A stretch of DNA of 64,000 bases. Origin: Candidatus Heimdallarchaeota archaeon. GTDB lineage: Archaea; Asgardarchaeota; Heimdallarchaeia; Heimdallarchaeales; Heimdallarchaeaceae. The position numbers were made by a program, and so were the translations under genes. The stretch covers positions 1 through 64,000 of the forward strand of contig JABCTC010000020.1 in the NCBI GenBank assembly GCA_018238545.1. The letters are read 5' to 3'. Below are positions 40,930 to 49,674 of the stretch, in pieces. The notes under the pieces are model-generated. The model was not told where the DNA came from, ran no database searches, and worked only from the letters and a program-made list of their open reading frames with translations. Numbering within the stretch: the first letter of the stretch is position 1; each line of letters begins with the position of its first letter.

Positions 40930-42093
40930 TTAAATTCCAAACTTTCTTTTCTTTCCAGTGACATCCTGGTATAGTGTATCTATGCTAGAAGCATATTCAG
41001 GATACCTTGTATAAGCAATCTGGAAAGCCATATCAATTTCAGATTCTCCTAATGAAGCAAATTGCTGTTTTGGATTTGTGGTAAGAGCATAATACTGCGA
41101 AATAATGCTTGTTCCAGAGTATCTTATGATTTTAATAACTTCCCCTTCTAATTTGAGTATAGATGAACCAATGATTTTCTTGTGATTATGTCCACTTGCT
41201 TCAACATCTTCTTGTAATTTCCTGAGGATTTCCTTGCTGAAATCACTTTCTTCCCCTCCTTTAGCTTTACCAACAGTTAAATCGCATATTACACTATTGG
41301 GATAATTTGAAATCAAATCTGGAGTGGTGAACAAAACATCGAATTGATCGGGAGGTACATAATTGGCTGGAAATAAGGATACTAAAAGTTCTCTTCTAGG
41401 TTGAAATGCTTGTAATGAAGATAAAAACGGTTTGACCATCTCTGTACCACAGACAACAGCTATGGGTTTTCCGTTTACAAGAGCATGAACAACTCTATCT
41501 TGCCCTTTGCTAACTAATCGCATAAAGAAGTAAGGTGAAGCGGCTGCTCTATCAATTTCGATTGTTTGAACCCCAGAATCATCATCTTTTTTTGACTCTA
41601 GGACGGTTTTGATATTTTCACCCCATTTTGTGATTCTTGCTCTTAAGGAATCATCCATCTCATAACTTGGCTCGTAAAGTAACAAACCAGATATTTGTTT
41701 TGAAACATTTGAACTGTTATAATTGAAAACAGGAACTTTTGTATAAAGTTGTGACTGTAATTCTTCAGGAATAATATAGGTTAGACAGGCCATGGTAATG
41801 GGAGAGCGTTTACTTTTACATGGAACTCCAAAGAAAAATGAATAAGCAACTCCACCTATATCATGCAAAGGCATAACGGCACTTGATTCTTTCAGGAAAT
41901 CTGTAGCGGCAGCACCCATAAGCATTCGAATAGAAACTTTTTGAGCCTCCTCTTCTGTTAGATTCTCAAAATGTACTGCTCTGGTTCCTACGGTGTCATC
42001 AAATACACTAAAACATAATTTGTGAACCATTTGAAAATATAGTTTTGCGGTTTCTATTAAATGTATTGTTGAGGGAAACGATGTTACTCGCAA
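40930..42093 (-). CDS. Unknown protein with possible longin-DENN (folliculin-like) architecture
   Basis: This protein has no clear family match by eye. Residues about 1-145 alternate helices and hydrophobic strands (VAYSFFFGVPC, PITMACLTYIIPEE) as in longin-like domains. Residues about 195-380 follow the order seen in folliculin-type DENN modules: RVVHALVNGKPIAVVCGTE, a helix and LQAFQPRRELLVSLFPANY, then FDVLFTTPDLISNYPNSVICDL, a helix, a basic KLEGEVIKIIRYSG strand and a final helical block. The similarity is in pattern rather than identity. If right, it could regulate a small GTPase such as the one at 37.4 kb. It is cytoplasmic, with no membrane segment. Confidence 0.45.
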   Translation of the reverse strand: MRVTSFPSTIHLIETAKLYFQMVHKLCFSVFDDTVGTRAVHFENLTEEEAQKVSIRMLMGAAATDFLKESSAVMPLHDIGGVAYSFFFGVPCKSKRSPITMACLTYIIPEELQSQLYTKVPVFNYNSSNVSKQISGLLLYEPSYEMDDSLRARITKWGENIKTVLESKKDDDSGVQTIEIDRAAASPYFFMRLVSKGQDRVVHALVNGKPIAVVCGTEMVKPFLSSLQAFQPRRELLVSLFPANYVPPDQFDVLFTTPDLISNYPNSVICDLTVGKAKGGEESDFSKEILRKLQEDVEASGHNHKKIIGSSILKLEGEVIKIIRYSGTSIISQYYALTTNPKQQFASLGESEIDMAFQIAYTRYPEYASSIDTLYQDVTGKKRKFGI

Positions 42094-42186
42094 ATGGATG
42101 ATAGAACCACTAGAATGCTTAAATAATTCAGCGGATGATTTTTATATTAATAATTTAAAGAAAAGTTGCCGAATCCGGTGGTATGA

Positions 42187-42498
42187 GTGATAAACACCAC
42201 AGAATTAGAAGAACTAGTGGAAAGGTTAGGTAAAACTAAACGCCTTATCCTCATCGAACTGTCAAAGGGGGCGGCTGGATACAAGAAACTATCAAAGAAA
42301 CTACAAATAGGCTTGGATACCATACGTTCTCATGTAAAGACTGGAAAACATTCCAGATCGCTCAATCAAATTGGACTAATCAAACAAGAGGAAAGGGGTT
42401 GGTCACTAACCGAATTAGGTATAAATATATTGGAATTGGTGAAAAGAGATCCTGAATATTCTCCTTTCTTTGTAGAACCTCAAACAAAAGAAGAATAG
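42187..42498 (+). CDS. Winged-helix transcriptional regulator
   Basis: The 103-residue protein is a single winged helix: KTKRLILIELSKGAAGYKKLSKKLQIGLDTIRSHV (helices 1-3, about 16-50) and LNQIGLIKQEERGWSLTELGINILELV as the wing region. The only suitable start is GTG at 42187; an ATG at 42183 is in another frame and closes after 16 codons. TATA-like TAATTTAAAG lies about 30 bases upstream. It is divergent from the 387-residue unknown gene and may regulate it or itself. A long T-tract follows the gene. Confidence 0.75.
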   Translation: MINTTELEELVERLGKTKRLILIELSKGAAGYKKLSKKLQIGLDTIRSHVKTGKHSRSLNQIGLIKQEERGWSLTELGINILELVKRDPEYSPFFVEPQTKEE

Positions 42499-42526
42499 GA
42501 GAATTGAAGGGCTACTTTCATCTTCC

Positions 42527-42544
42527 TTTTTTTTTTATTTTTTT
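42527..42544 (+). terminator. T-tract terminator after the winged-helix gene
   Basis: A run of ten T, one A and seven T lies about 30 bases beyond the stop codon, the usual signal for archaeal intrinsic termination. The convergent LysRS gene ends 16 bases further on. Confidence 0.6.
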
Positions 42545-42559
42545 AACGCGTTTTCAGTA

Positions 42560-44197
42560 TCAATAACAATCTAGAGCTTTTTCTAAGATTCTTATTACCT
42601 CGTCCCTTCCTAGAGCATCAATTAATGTTCCGGCTCTTGGACCTGATTTTCTACCTAAGATGATTTTGTATATTGCTCTGAAGAATAGCGTTGGTTTAAG
42701 ATTTGCTTCTTTTGCAGAGTTATAAAGATCTTGAGTGATATCATCTCCTTGATGACTCTCTGGAATCTCTTTGACAGCACTAAGTAGCTGTTCTAATATA
42801 TCCTTCTCAATTATTTTAACATCATCACATCTAGGATTCTCAACTATTTTGAATATTAGATTTTCATTTGCATAATTTTCAATCCAATATTTCGCTTTCT
42901 CATATCTATCGTTGAATAAATTCATATCATGACTCGAGATATCTTTAGGTAATGTGCCTCCTTTAGTTAACTTTTGAATTACTTGTTCTTTGTCAAACAA
43001 ACAGACTTGCATTACTGTAACTAAGTGACCATAATCAACCTTCACTGGTTTTGTAGGCGTTTTTTGATGGATTTTTGCTAATTCATATGCCTTAACAGTT
43101 TTTTCTCTTGTTTTTTGATGCTCAATTTCTACTTCATCATAAAAAATTTCCTCAGCATTATCATACTCACTTGCAATACTAGGAACATCAAAATCGACTC
43201 TGAAATCAAAGTCTGTTCTGAGGTTATGTCTATAAATTTTATATAGAAATATTTCAGGTTCTAAGATTTTTGGGAATTCTGATACAGGCATACCACTCCC
43301 ACTACTTCCACTTAGTTTTTTACCTCCAAAGGTTAGAAAACCATGCTGGATAAGTAACGGTAGTTTTTCCTTTTCGAAGATGTTCTTATGTATGGCTAAT
43401 GATGTATCTATAGATCCCCCTGCAACACCGTGGTCCTTTCCTGATGATTCTACAGTTACTCCTAAGAAATCCTGTCTCGCTGCCCAATCTAGTCTCCACT
43501 TTATCTTCCAAAGCGTATCTCCTAGAATAATCGAAGATTCTTGCCCGCAACCCCGTTTCTCCCTATGACATAGTAGATTAACCTTGATTTTATTGTCAAT
43601 AAACTCATAATTGACTATTTTTGGAGCTGCTAAATTCTTACATTTTGGGCACTGAATAAGAAAGAAGTCTTCCATTTTTGAGCCTGTAATTCTTTCAGTT
43701 ATTTCGAACATTTCTTCCTTTTTCTCAAGAAACAGTTTCGCATATTTATCATATATTCTATCAAAATATAATTTTGAGGTGTGAATTGGTTCGGGATTAA
43801 CGTCAAAATCATTCATTATGGCTAAAGCATCAGTGATGAAGTGATCTGCATAAGAGTCATGACACCCTAATGGATCTGGTACTTCGTTGATTGCGTGTCC
43901 TAAATACGGTGATAACATTTTTCCATGATCTTTCTTGAAGAAAGCTGGTATCTTATCAAATGGATCTAAATCATCTATGTTGAGTATGTATTGAGAATCT
44001 GCTCCTAGGTTGATTAATTCTCTTTGAATAGCTCTACAAGTTACAGCTTCCTTGAAGTTTCCTATATGATAATGTCCGGAAGGTGCCCAGCCTGTAGCAA
44101 CAACTTGTTTATTTCCAAATCTTTCGACGGCTTCTTCACTTACCACTGTTGCCCAGTGTTTGAAAGCATACTCATCATTCTCTTCAATATGATTCAT
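42560..44197 (-). CDS. lysS: Class I lysyl-tRNA synthetase
   Basis: The class I signature HIGH appears as HYHIGN (42-47) after ATGWAPSG, and KMSKS appears as KLSGSSGSG near residue 295. A zinc-type CPKC lies near residues 198-201 (IQCPKCKNLAAP). The length of 545 and the C-terminal helical anticodon domain match archaeal LysRS-I, which attaches lysine to tRNA-Lys. It is followed closely on the minus strand by nothing else and preceded by the geranylgeranyl reductase gene, 44 bases away. Confidence 0.95.
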   Translation of the reverse strand: MNHIEENDEYAFKHWATVVSEEAVERFGNKQVVATGWAPSGHYHIGNFKEAVTCRAIQRELINLGADSQYILNIDDLDPFDKIPAFFKKDHGKMLSPYLGHAINEVPDPLGCHDSYADHFITDALAIMNDFDVNPEPIHTSKLYFDRIYDKYAKLFLEKKEEMFEITERITGSKMEDFFLIQCPKCKNLAAPKIVNYEFIDNKIKVNLLCHREKRGCGQESSIILGDTLWKIKWRLDWAARQDFLGVTVESSGKDHGVAGGSIDTSLAIHKNIFEKEKLPLLIQHGFLTFGGKKLSGSSGSGMPVSEFPKILEPEIFLYKIYRHNLRTDFDFRVDFDVPSIASEYDNAEEIFYDEVEIEHQKTREKTVKAYELAKIHQKTPTKPVKVDYGHLVTVMQVCLFDKEQVIQKLTKGGTLPKDISSHDMNLFNDRYEKAKYWIENYANENLIFKIVENPRCDDVKIIEKDILEQLLSAVKEIPESHQGDDITQDLYNSAKEANLKPTLFFRAIYKIILGRKSGPRAGTLIDALGRDEVIRILEKALDCY

Positions 44198-44241
44198 TAT
44201 CGTGTTTTTCCTTTTGTTTATCTTAAGAATTATGATGTAAG

Positions 44242-45597
44242 TTACTTCAATTTAGCATATAAGCTTTCTATTTTTGCCACCCACTCACCGAATTTATCGG
44301 GTGTTTCTGGATATTCATCGCACAATTTCGCTACAGCTTTACTTACATCAATTGTTCTTTTGATTAGAATTAATAAGCCTATTTTTGGTAAACAACGTAT
44401 TGCTCTGTTGAGAAGATTAAACAAGGAATTTTTCTTCAATATGCCTTCTGAAGTTAGATCTGCTTGTTTGATTACCTTTCTCTTGAGGAGAAATTCAAGA
44501 TTATCTGCTCCTAATTTTTCCAATGTTAAAGTCAGAATTCTGCTACGGGCATTGTCTGAACCAAAACTAGAAAAGATGTGTCTGTTATATCCCCATAAAT
44601 CTTGTGTGGAATATTCGTTTCTATCAATTACTTCCTTTGCAATTTGACCGGCATAGTATCCTGCTAATAAAGCAGGACCATGACCTTCTGCTGTTAGGGG
44701 GTCGGCATGAAAAGCTGCGTCTCCAGCTACTAATAACCCAGGTGCAACAGCATTCCATAATGGCGGACGAATCGGTACATTTCCCCCTCTTCCATCTAAG
44801 ACCGTGTATGCTTCAGGCGAATAGTATTTTGCCATAGCATTGAAGTATATTGATTTTACACTCTTGTCCTTGTTTAATCCTTCTTTGATGAATCCTGTCC
44901 CACAATTTAGTTTTTTGTGACCGTCAGCAAAAAACCAGATGTAGCCTGGTGCAGGTATGTCTTTTTCATACTTGAGCACAATTTTTCCATCTAAATCATG
45001 TTCCTCCTTTAATTCAATTATCTCTCGATAACAAGAAGCGTAATCTGATTTTGTTAATTTGTTGTACAGAAATGGTTCAAGAGATTCATCTATGGTTGTT
45101 CTAACAATCCCTCTTACTCCACTACAATCAATAACTATTTTTGAATGAATCTCATCTTCCTCTTTGTTCCAAGGTTTAATTACTACTCCACTGACTTTAT
45201 TTTCTTTTATTATTGCTCTAATTACTTTCGTTTGATAAAGCAATTTAACTCCTCTATCTAATGCATCTTGTAGTAATCTTTGGCCATATTTGTGCCGGTC
45301 TACCATATAACCAATTGCCGGTAAAGCGATATGATCTTTCTTTATCGCTGTTTGAAGAACTAATTCTTTTACATCAGCATTTATCTCTTCTCCATGAGGG
45401 TATTGTACTTTTAATAAATCCGATGCAGTATGTGATGTTTCTTTTGAAATAGCTTCTCCACACACCTTATCACCTATTTTCTCCTTTTTCTTTGAATCCA
45501 ATAAAATAACTTTCAATCCATTGTTAATACAAGATATCGCTGCACTAACACCTGCTGGACCAGCTCCTACTACAATAACATCATAGTGACTTTTCAT
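44242..45597 (-). CDS. Geranylgeranyl reductase-family FAD-dependent oxidoreductase
   Basis: The FAD-binding VIVVGAGPAGVSAAISCI is followed by GDKVCGEAIS (the PxxWxxGE-equivalent region with the redox Cys) and GLLVAGDAAFHADPLTAEGHGPALLAG, the second FAD motif of the geranylgeranyl reductase family. Archaeal members reduce double bonds in the isoprenoid chains of membrane lipids. I start at the Met 45597, nine codons inside the track ORF, because the Rossmann strand follows within six residues as in relatives; 45624 is also possible. The C-terminal 90 residues are helical and specific to this group. Confidence 0.88.
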   Translation of the reverse strand: MKSHYDVIVVGAGPAGVSAAISCINNGLKVILLDSKKKEKIGDKVCGEAISKETSHTASDLLKVQYPHGEEINADVKELVLQTAIKKDHIALPAIGYMVDRHKYGQRLLQDALDRGVKLLYQTKVIRAIIKENKVSGVVIKPWNKEEDEIHSKIVIDCSGVRGIVRTTIDESLEPFLYNKLTKSDYASCYREIIELKEEHDLDGKIVLKYEKDIPAPGYIWFFADGHKKLNCGTGFIKEGLNKDKSVKSIYFNAMAKYYSPEAYTVLDGRGGNVPIRPPLWNAVAPGLLVAGDAAFHADPLTAEGHGPALLAGYYAGQIAKEVIDRNEYSTQDLWGYNRHIFSSFGSDNARSRILTLTLEKLGADNLEFLLKRKVIKQADLTSEGILKKNSLFNLLNRAIRCLPKIGLLILIKRTIDVSKAVAKLCDEYPETPDKFGEWVAKIESLYAKLK

Positions 45598-45710
45598 GCT
45601 TGAAATACTTCTATTCGAAGTCATAAATAAATTCTGCGGAATTCAACTATTCTTTTTGCTTTAATAAAATTATAATACTAATAAAATCATTAAGGGATGA
45701 TGATTGAATC

Positions 45711-45730
45711 TTCCGCCTTATTCCGCATTA
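45711..45730. promoter_or_regulatory. Tandem TTCCGC repeats upstream of the candidate RNA
   Basis: TTCCGCCTTA and TTCCGCATTA are back-to-back 10-base repeats ending 28 bases upstream of the RNA gene's TATA box. An inverted GCGGAA sits at 45637-45642 close to the geranylgeranyl reductase start. The group could bind one regulator controlling both divergent units. Confidence 0.35.
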
Positions 45731-45758
45731 ACATGTAGGTTCAGAGAGAGTTTTTAGG

Positions 45759-45766
45759 TTTAAATA
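45759..45766 (+). promoter_or_regulatory. TATA box of the candidate structured RNA
   Basis: TTTAAATA, preceded by AGG as a plausible BRE, predicts transcription from about 45785, at or just after the G-run that opens the structured segment. Confidence 0.5.
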
Positions 45767-45776
45767 ATGTAATAAG

Positions 45777-45985
45777 GGGGGTAGTAGTGATGTTCGTTAG
45801 AAGAACTGAACGGATAAAAGTGAAACATAGTTTCACGCTGGTCTTCACCTACGGGACAGTGGATGCCGTGAGTCATCCTCACTGTTGAACTGTTTAGAGT
45901 AATCGATGCAGAGATGATAACAGTTGAAGACCTTAAATGTTCGTTAACGTTCGGAAAGGTCACTCATGAAAGAAATGCTAATAGA
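45777..45985 (+). ncRNA. Candidate structured non-coding RNA, unassigned family
   Basis: The 360-base gap between two minus-strand genes has no convincing ORF but several perfect or near-perfect helices on the plus strand. GTGAAAC/GTTTCAC (45820-45836) makes a 7-base stem with a 3-base loop. GGTCTTCA/TGAAGACC (45840-45847 with 45925-45932) is an 8-base closing stem. Inside it are ACAGTGGATG/CATCctCACTGT (45856-45885) and AACTGTT/AACAGTT (45888-45925). This multi-branched fold behind its own TATA box and G-run is typical of a stable RNA. It lacks the conserved sequences of RNase P RNA, SRP RNA, 5S rRNA and tRNA. The 3' end is uncertain. The overlapping 67-residue minus ORF is probably spurious. 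Confidence 0.6.
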
Positions 45986-45999
45986 TTAAATAGAGAAGT

Positions 46000-47562
46000 T
46001 TAGGGTGATTTAACCATCTCTCTTCTAACAGTAGTTTCTTTTTCTAATACATCCTTTTCTTCTTTATCTCCTATGAAAACATTGAACATCTCAAATAATG
46101 GCGGTGTATCACCTGATACTAGAACTTTCAGAGTAGTATTTTTTCTGACTGGAGGAGTTTCTACAATCCATGTGATAATTTTATCTCCTTCATCATTAAT
46201 TTGCTCCATAATTTGAGATTCTTCAGGTGTTCTTCCAACAATTGTGTGATTTATCGGAAGTTTGTCCATTAACGAAATCATATCTGTAGTTTCAGACATT
46301 ACGTTCTTTATAATGTAAAGCACAGTGTAACCCATCTCTCTTTCCGAAGGCAAAATAAATTTAGCCACTTTGAAGATTGTTCTACCTTCCTCATTCACAA
46401 TGATTTTTTTACCTCTGAAAAGGTATGGGAAGTAATCTAATGTATAGATCTTTTCAAGTGTTTGATTTACTCCTACATTCTTTTGTTTCCAGATGATGTT
46501 AATTCCCTTTAACTTTGCTTTTTCTATGATACCTGTTGGAGGAAGAGCTTCAGGATTAGTTCTTATAATACTAAACTCTGGAGGTATTTCATCAACAATA
46601 TGCAATTCATGTAAAGGTCGATTATGAATATTGATGTATTTTGTGTGAGAGCTGAATTCCAACCCTTTAGGCGTGATATTTTCAAAAGTGTTTAAAACCG
46701 CTATAACTTCATTTTGAACGATTTCAAGAATTGTGCGATTTATACGTTTTGCAAGTTTGTAACTAATTTCAATTTTTTCTTTTGGTTTAATTTCTGGAAT
46801 TTCCCAAATAATCTCTAAAACCTTCTCCTTTTTCTCCTTAGTTGGATCAATTTCAAGGTTATCTATACCCAAATCTTCAACTTCAAAGTAATAGGGTATC
46901 TCATCTACAATCTCAACTTCTGTAATTGGTTCATCATATTCGTTTTCCAAACTAGAGAAAAGTGTAACATCTCTTTGAGTTTCTCCGATTCCTAAAACAT
47001 TTTCTCTTTCAGTGGTCGCAATCTCACCATTAGGAAGTTTAAATTGGCTTCTACTTTTTATTGTTGAGGGAATCTGATATTTGTTATCTTCTAGTATCTT
47101 TTGTAGAAGCTCATTTCTTAGGTAATCATCTTCAGGAAGTCTTGTGATAGAAACCTCGTGACCTATTATCTTTGTATCTTCTGGGATGTCAAAAGCTTTT
47201 TCAAAATCCTCAGTGACAACTGATTTTGTGTCTTTTATAAGATCCTCTAAATCTCCTGCCACATCTTCATCTGAACGGAGAAGACGTAAAATCAAACTGT
47301 AATCACCAACAATATTTATCTCCGACAAATATTCTACTATCCACCTTGCAACCCTTGTTTCGTGCGGAGCTAAAATTGTTGCCCAAAACTCGTACACGGT
47401 TCTTGCTATCTCTTGCAGATTTCTGCATTCTTTTTCATTTATTAACCCATGAGTGTCGAAGAATGAAACTAATGCGCTCATTGAAGTACTGAAAACATTT
47501 GTATATGGTTCAAGCTTAAGAAAATATCTAGCAGAACCCCAGATCGGTTGTTTCTCCGACAT
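46000..47562 (-). CDS. Protein with helical N-domain and three tandem beta-sandwich repeats, unknown
   Basis: The first 110 residues are helical; residues about 200-510 contain three repeats with the same ending: ITEVEIVDEIPYYFEVEDLG, LHELHIVDEIPPEFSIIRTN and TDMISLMDKLPINHTIVGRT, each followed by an I-x-W or I-T-W strand and a hydrophobic KIEISYKLA-like strand. This pattern is that of DUF11-like or Ig-like beta-sandwiches normally found on cell surfaces, yet there is no signal peptide or membrane helix. It may be a cytoplasmic scaffold. It begins one base after the stop of the 201-residue gene, so the two products probably act together. Confidence 0.7.
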   Translation of the reverse strand: MSEKQPIWGSARYFLKLEPYTNVFSTSMSALVSFFDTHGLINEKECRNLQEIARTVYEFWATILAPHETRVARWIVEYLSEINIVGDYSLILRLLRSDEDVAGDLEDLIKDTKSVVTEDFEKAFDIPEDTKIIGHEVSITRLPEDDYLRNELLQKILEDNKYQIPSTIKSRSQFKLPNGEIATTERENVLGIGETQRDVTLFSSLENEYDEPITEVEIVDEIPYYFEVEDLGIDNLEIDPTKEKKEKVLEIIWEIPEIKPKEKIEISYKLAKRINRTILEIVQNEVIAVLNTFENITPKGLEFSSHTKYINIHNRPLHELHIVDEIPPEFSIIRTNPEALPPTGIIEKAKLKGINIIWKQKNVGVNQTLEKIYTLDYFPYLFRGKKIIVNEEGRTIFKVAKFILPSEREMGYTVLYIIKNVMSETTDMISLMDKLPINHTIVGRTPEESQIMEQINDEGDKIITWIVETPPVRKNTTLKVLVSGDTPPLFEMFNVFIGDKEEKDVLEKETTVRREMVKSP

Positions 47563-47563
47563 C

Positions 47564-48169
47564 TTAGTTCATCCTCACTTTTTCGTTCATTGATATTACT
47601 TCGTATTCTGAAAGAGTTTCGGTTGAAATCTCTATCTCTTCTTCAGTATTATTTTTGTGATTTAGTATAATTACAGAAAAGGTTCCTTCTGCTAGATTAT
47701 TATGAACATACCTTCTTATTAATGAGACATTCTCAAAATATGTGTTTGGGCTAGCTGGAATTAATTCTAGGTCACCAAAAACATCCATTCGGTAAATCTT
47801 AATGATTTCTCGATTTCCTTTAATTTGTTGTCTTCCAGCAAAGATTGTTTTTACTGTGTCTAAATGGAAACTGGAAAGATCCTTGTCCTCAGATTCCTTA
47901 TAAATTTCTTCAGCTTTACTAATATTATCAATTAACATATATCTGCTGATTAATTTGCTGTAAGCATATGCTAAATAGTCGTCTTCTTCGAAGTTTTCCA
48001 TGGTTTCTGCAACAAATTGCCATAGAATAATAGATTCTAGAATCTCATCTGATTTTTCCAATTCTGAAGTTTTACTTTCAACATAACTCAAGAAATCCTC
48101 AGCAGATTGTTTTGCAAGAATATCTTTCGCTTTACGTATAATTGTTTGAACGGTTTCTTCACTGCTCAC
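47564..48169 (-). CDS. Unknown helical protein paired with the beta-sandwich repeat protein
   Basis: I do not recognise this protein. Residues 1-115 are helical and TPR-like in spacing (AEDFLSYVESKTSELEKSDE, DNISKAEEIYKESEDKD). Residues 120-200 change to beta strands with IIKIYRMDVFGDLELIP and GTFSVIILNHKNNTEEEIEIST, which could be one more sandwich related to those of the downstream protein. There is no export signal. Its stop overlaps within one base of the next start, so translation is coupled. Confidence 0.65.
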   Translation of the reverse strand: MSSEETVQTIIRKAKDILAKQSAEDFLSYVESKTSELEKSDEILESIILWQFVAETMENFEEDDYLAYAYSKLISRYMLIDNISKAEEIYKESEDKDLSSFHLDTVKTIFAGRQQIKGNREIIKIYRMDVFGDLELIPASPNTYFENVSLIRRYVHNNLAEGTFSVIILNHKNNTEEEIEISTETLSEYEVISMNEKVRMN

Positions 48170-48401
48170 TGAATATCACAACCTTAATCAGATTGACTTA
48201 CAAGTCTATATTTTTGTTTCAACTTATAAGAAGCTTTTTGTACTATTTTATTAGTATTTATAGCATTCCTCGGATATACATCAAACAAAAACCTAAAAGC
48301 GAACCTTAAGTATCTTTGCAGAACCATACTGCTTCCAAGTAAATAAATACAAAAAAGGTTAAGGTCGATAAAGTTAAAAAAACACTTTTTTATTCTCATT
48401 T

Positions 48402-49448
48402 ATGTCTGAAACTGCAAAAGAAGAGATTTGTGCTTTTCATTATCACAATAAATCTACAGTACAATGTGCTACCTGTGGTTTACCAATATGTGATTTAGAG
48501 GAAGGTGCCACTGCTGAAGGTAAGCAAATTTGTACTATCTGTTTTAATTCTCCCAAAGCTTCTAAATTCAGAAAATATATTCAGATAGGAACTTTGTTAG
48601 TAACATTACCCAGTGTCATTCTCATTTTTACATTAGTGCCTTCTGAAAATAGTTATCAATTATGGGCCTTTCTAGCATTGATACCTCTAATGATTGGTTT
48701 ACTTATAGGTGGTAATAGGCTACTAACAAATATGGCTTACAAAGGATTAGGAAAAAACCAAATGATCCTGCCACTTATACGTTACTTTGAAGCTAGTGGA
48801 AATGATCAATTCTACAAAATCTTTCTAAAGAATTTGAAAAAATTATCAGATGAGGAACTTGAGGAAATACGAGAACCATTATTTGATTATTTGGTGCCCG
48901 CTATTCTCTTTAATTATTCAAGATTAAGTGATAATTGGCAAGAAGATTTGCTTAAGTATCTAAAAATAGACGAGATAGCTTTAGCAAAAACATTTGCTGA
49001 AGACTTCAGAACTCTTCTTATCAATATTGCAGTTCATGATGCTAAAGCAGATTTATCAAAATTCATCTTCTATCTTGGAGAAATTACAGGAAACGATGAA
49101 ATTATTGTTGATTACATCAAAGCGATTGCTTCAAAAGATATCAAGAATCTGGAAGATGACCAATTGAAAAAAGATTATGATATGCTTTTAGAAGAGCTCT
49201 TCCTTTATGAAGAAATATTCTACTCTGTATGTGATAGACTAAATTTGCCGAAGGAGAAAGAAGCTCTAGCTGCATTGCTTAAGCGTTATGAACCTCCCCC
49301 TGTTCCAAAAAGCGCTATGGATGCAATAAAAATACAAAGAGATCAAGTTCTTCAAATGCAGAGACAGGGGTTAGTTAGTTCTAAAGAGGATTTTGAACTA
49401 ACTGATGAGAAAGAAGCTGAAACTGATAAAACAACAGAAGAATCTTAA
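48402..49448 (+). CDS. B-box-like zinc-finger membrane protein
   Basis: The N-terminus (about 8-50) has CAFHYHNKSTVQCATCGLPIC and CTICF, a C-x2-H...C-x2-C...C...C-x2-C arrangement like B-box zinc fingers. Two transmembrane helices follow (about 57-80 and 84-104), then a helical domain of about 200 residues and a short charged, proline-containing tail. The zinc finger and the large C-terminal domain would both face the cytoplasm. B-box fingers mediate protein contacts in eukaryotes. The function here is unknown. The next 226 bases to the glycosyltransferase gene hold T-rich, probably terminator sequence and a promoter. Confidence 0.7.
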   Translation: MSETAKEEICAFHYHNKSTVQCATCGLPICDLEEGATAEGKQICTICFNSPKASKFRKYIQIGTLLVTLPSVILIFTLVPSENSYQLWAFLALIPLMIGLLIGGNRLLTNMAYKGLGKNQMILPLIRYFEASGNDQFYKIFLKNLKKLSDEELEEIREPLFDYLVPAILFNYSRLSDNWQEDLLKYLKIDEIALAKTFAEDFRTLLINIAVHDAKADLSKFIFYLGEITGNDEIIVDYIKAIASKDIKNLEDDQLKKDYDMLLEELFLYEEIFYSVCDRLNLPKEKEALAALLKRYEPPPVPKSAMDAIKIQRDQVLQMQRQGLVSSKEDFELTDEKEAETDKTTEES

Positions 49449-49674
49449 CTCAGTTTCTTTATTTTTCTGTTTTCTATTATTTTTTCTTTACAAACAATAA
49501 TCTTATTTTAGTCATACACAATTTAAGCTGGGAATAACAGATATGATGTATAGCGAACAACCTATGATATTCATGATTTACTCAGCTCACACTGATCTTA
49601 ATATTCCCTATTAAGCATAAAATCTAGATAGTAAAACTCATATAAAAGATTGTAAAAGCAGAGTTGATGCTCTT

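Noticed and set aside
44024-44647. 207 aa plus-strand ORF
   Set aside because: It overlaps the strongly supported LysRS and geranylgeranyl reductase genes on the other strand and has no domain of its own.
45760-45963. 67 aa minus-strand ORF
   Set aside because: It lies on the opposite strand of the strongly structured segment, has unlikely composition (ending HHYYPPYYII) and no domain; a non-coding RNA explains the region better.
45777-45985. RNase P RNA, SRP RNA, 5S rRNA or tRNA
   Set aside because: The conserved cores (for example GAGGAAAGUC with ACAGA for RNase P, the SRP GGAA/GCAG loop pair, and TTCGA of tRNA T-loops) were not found on either strand of the segment.
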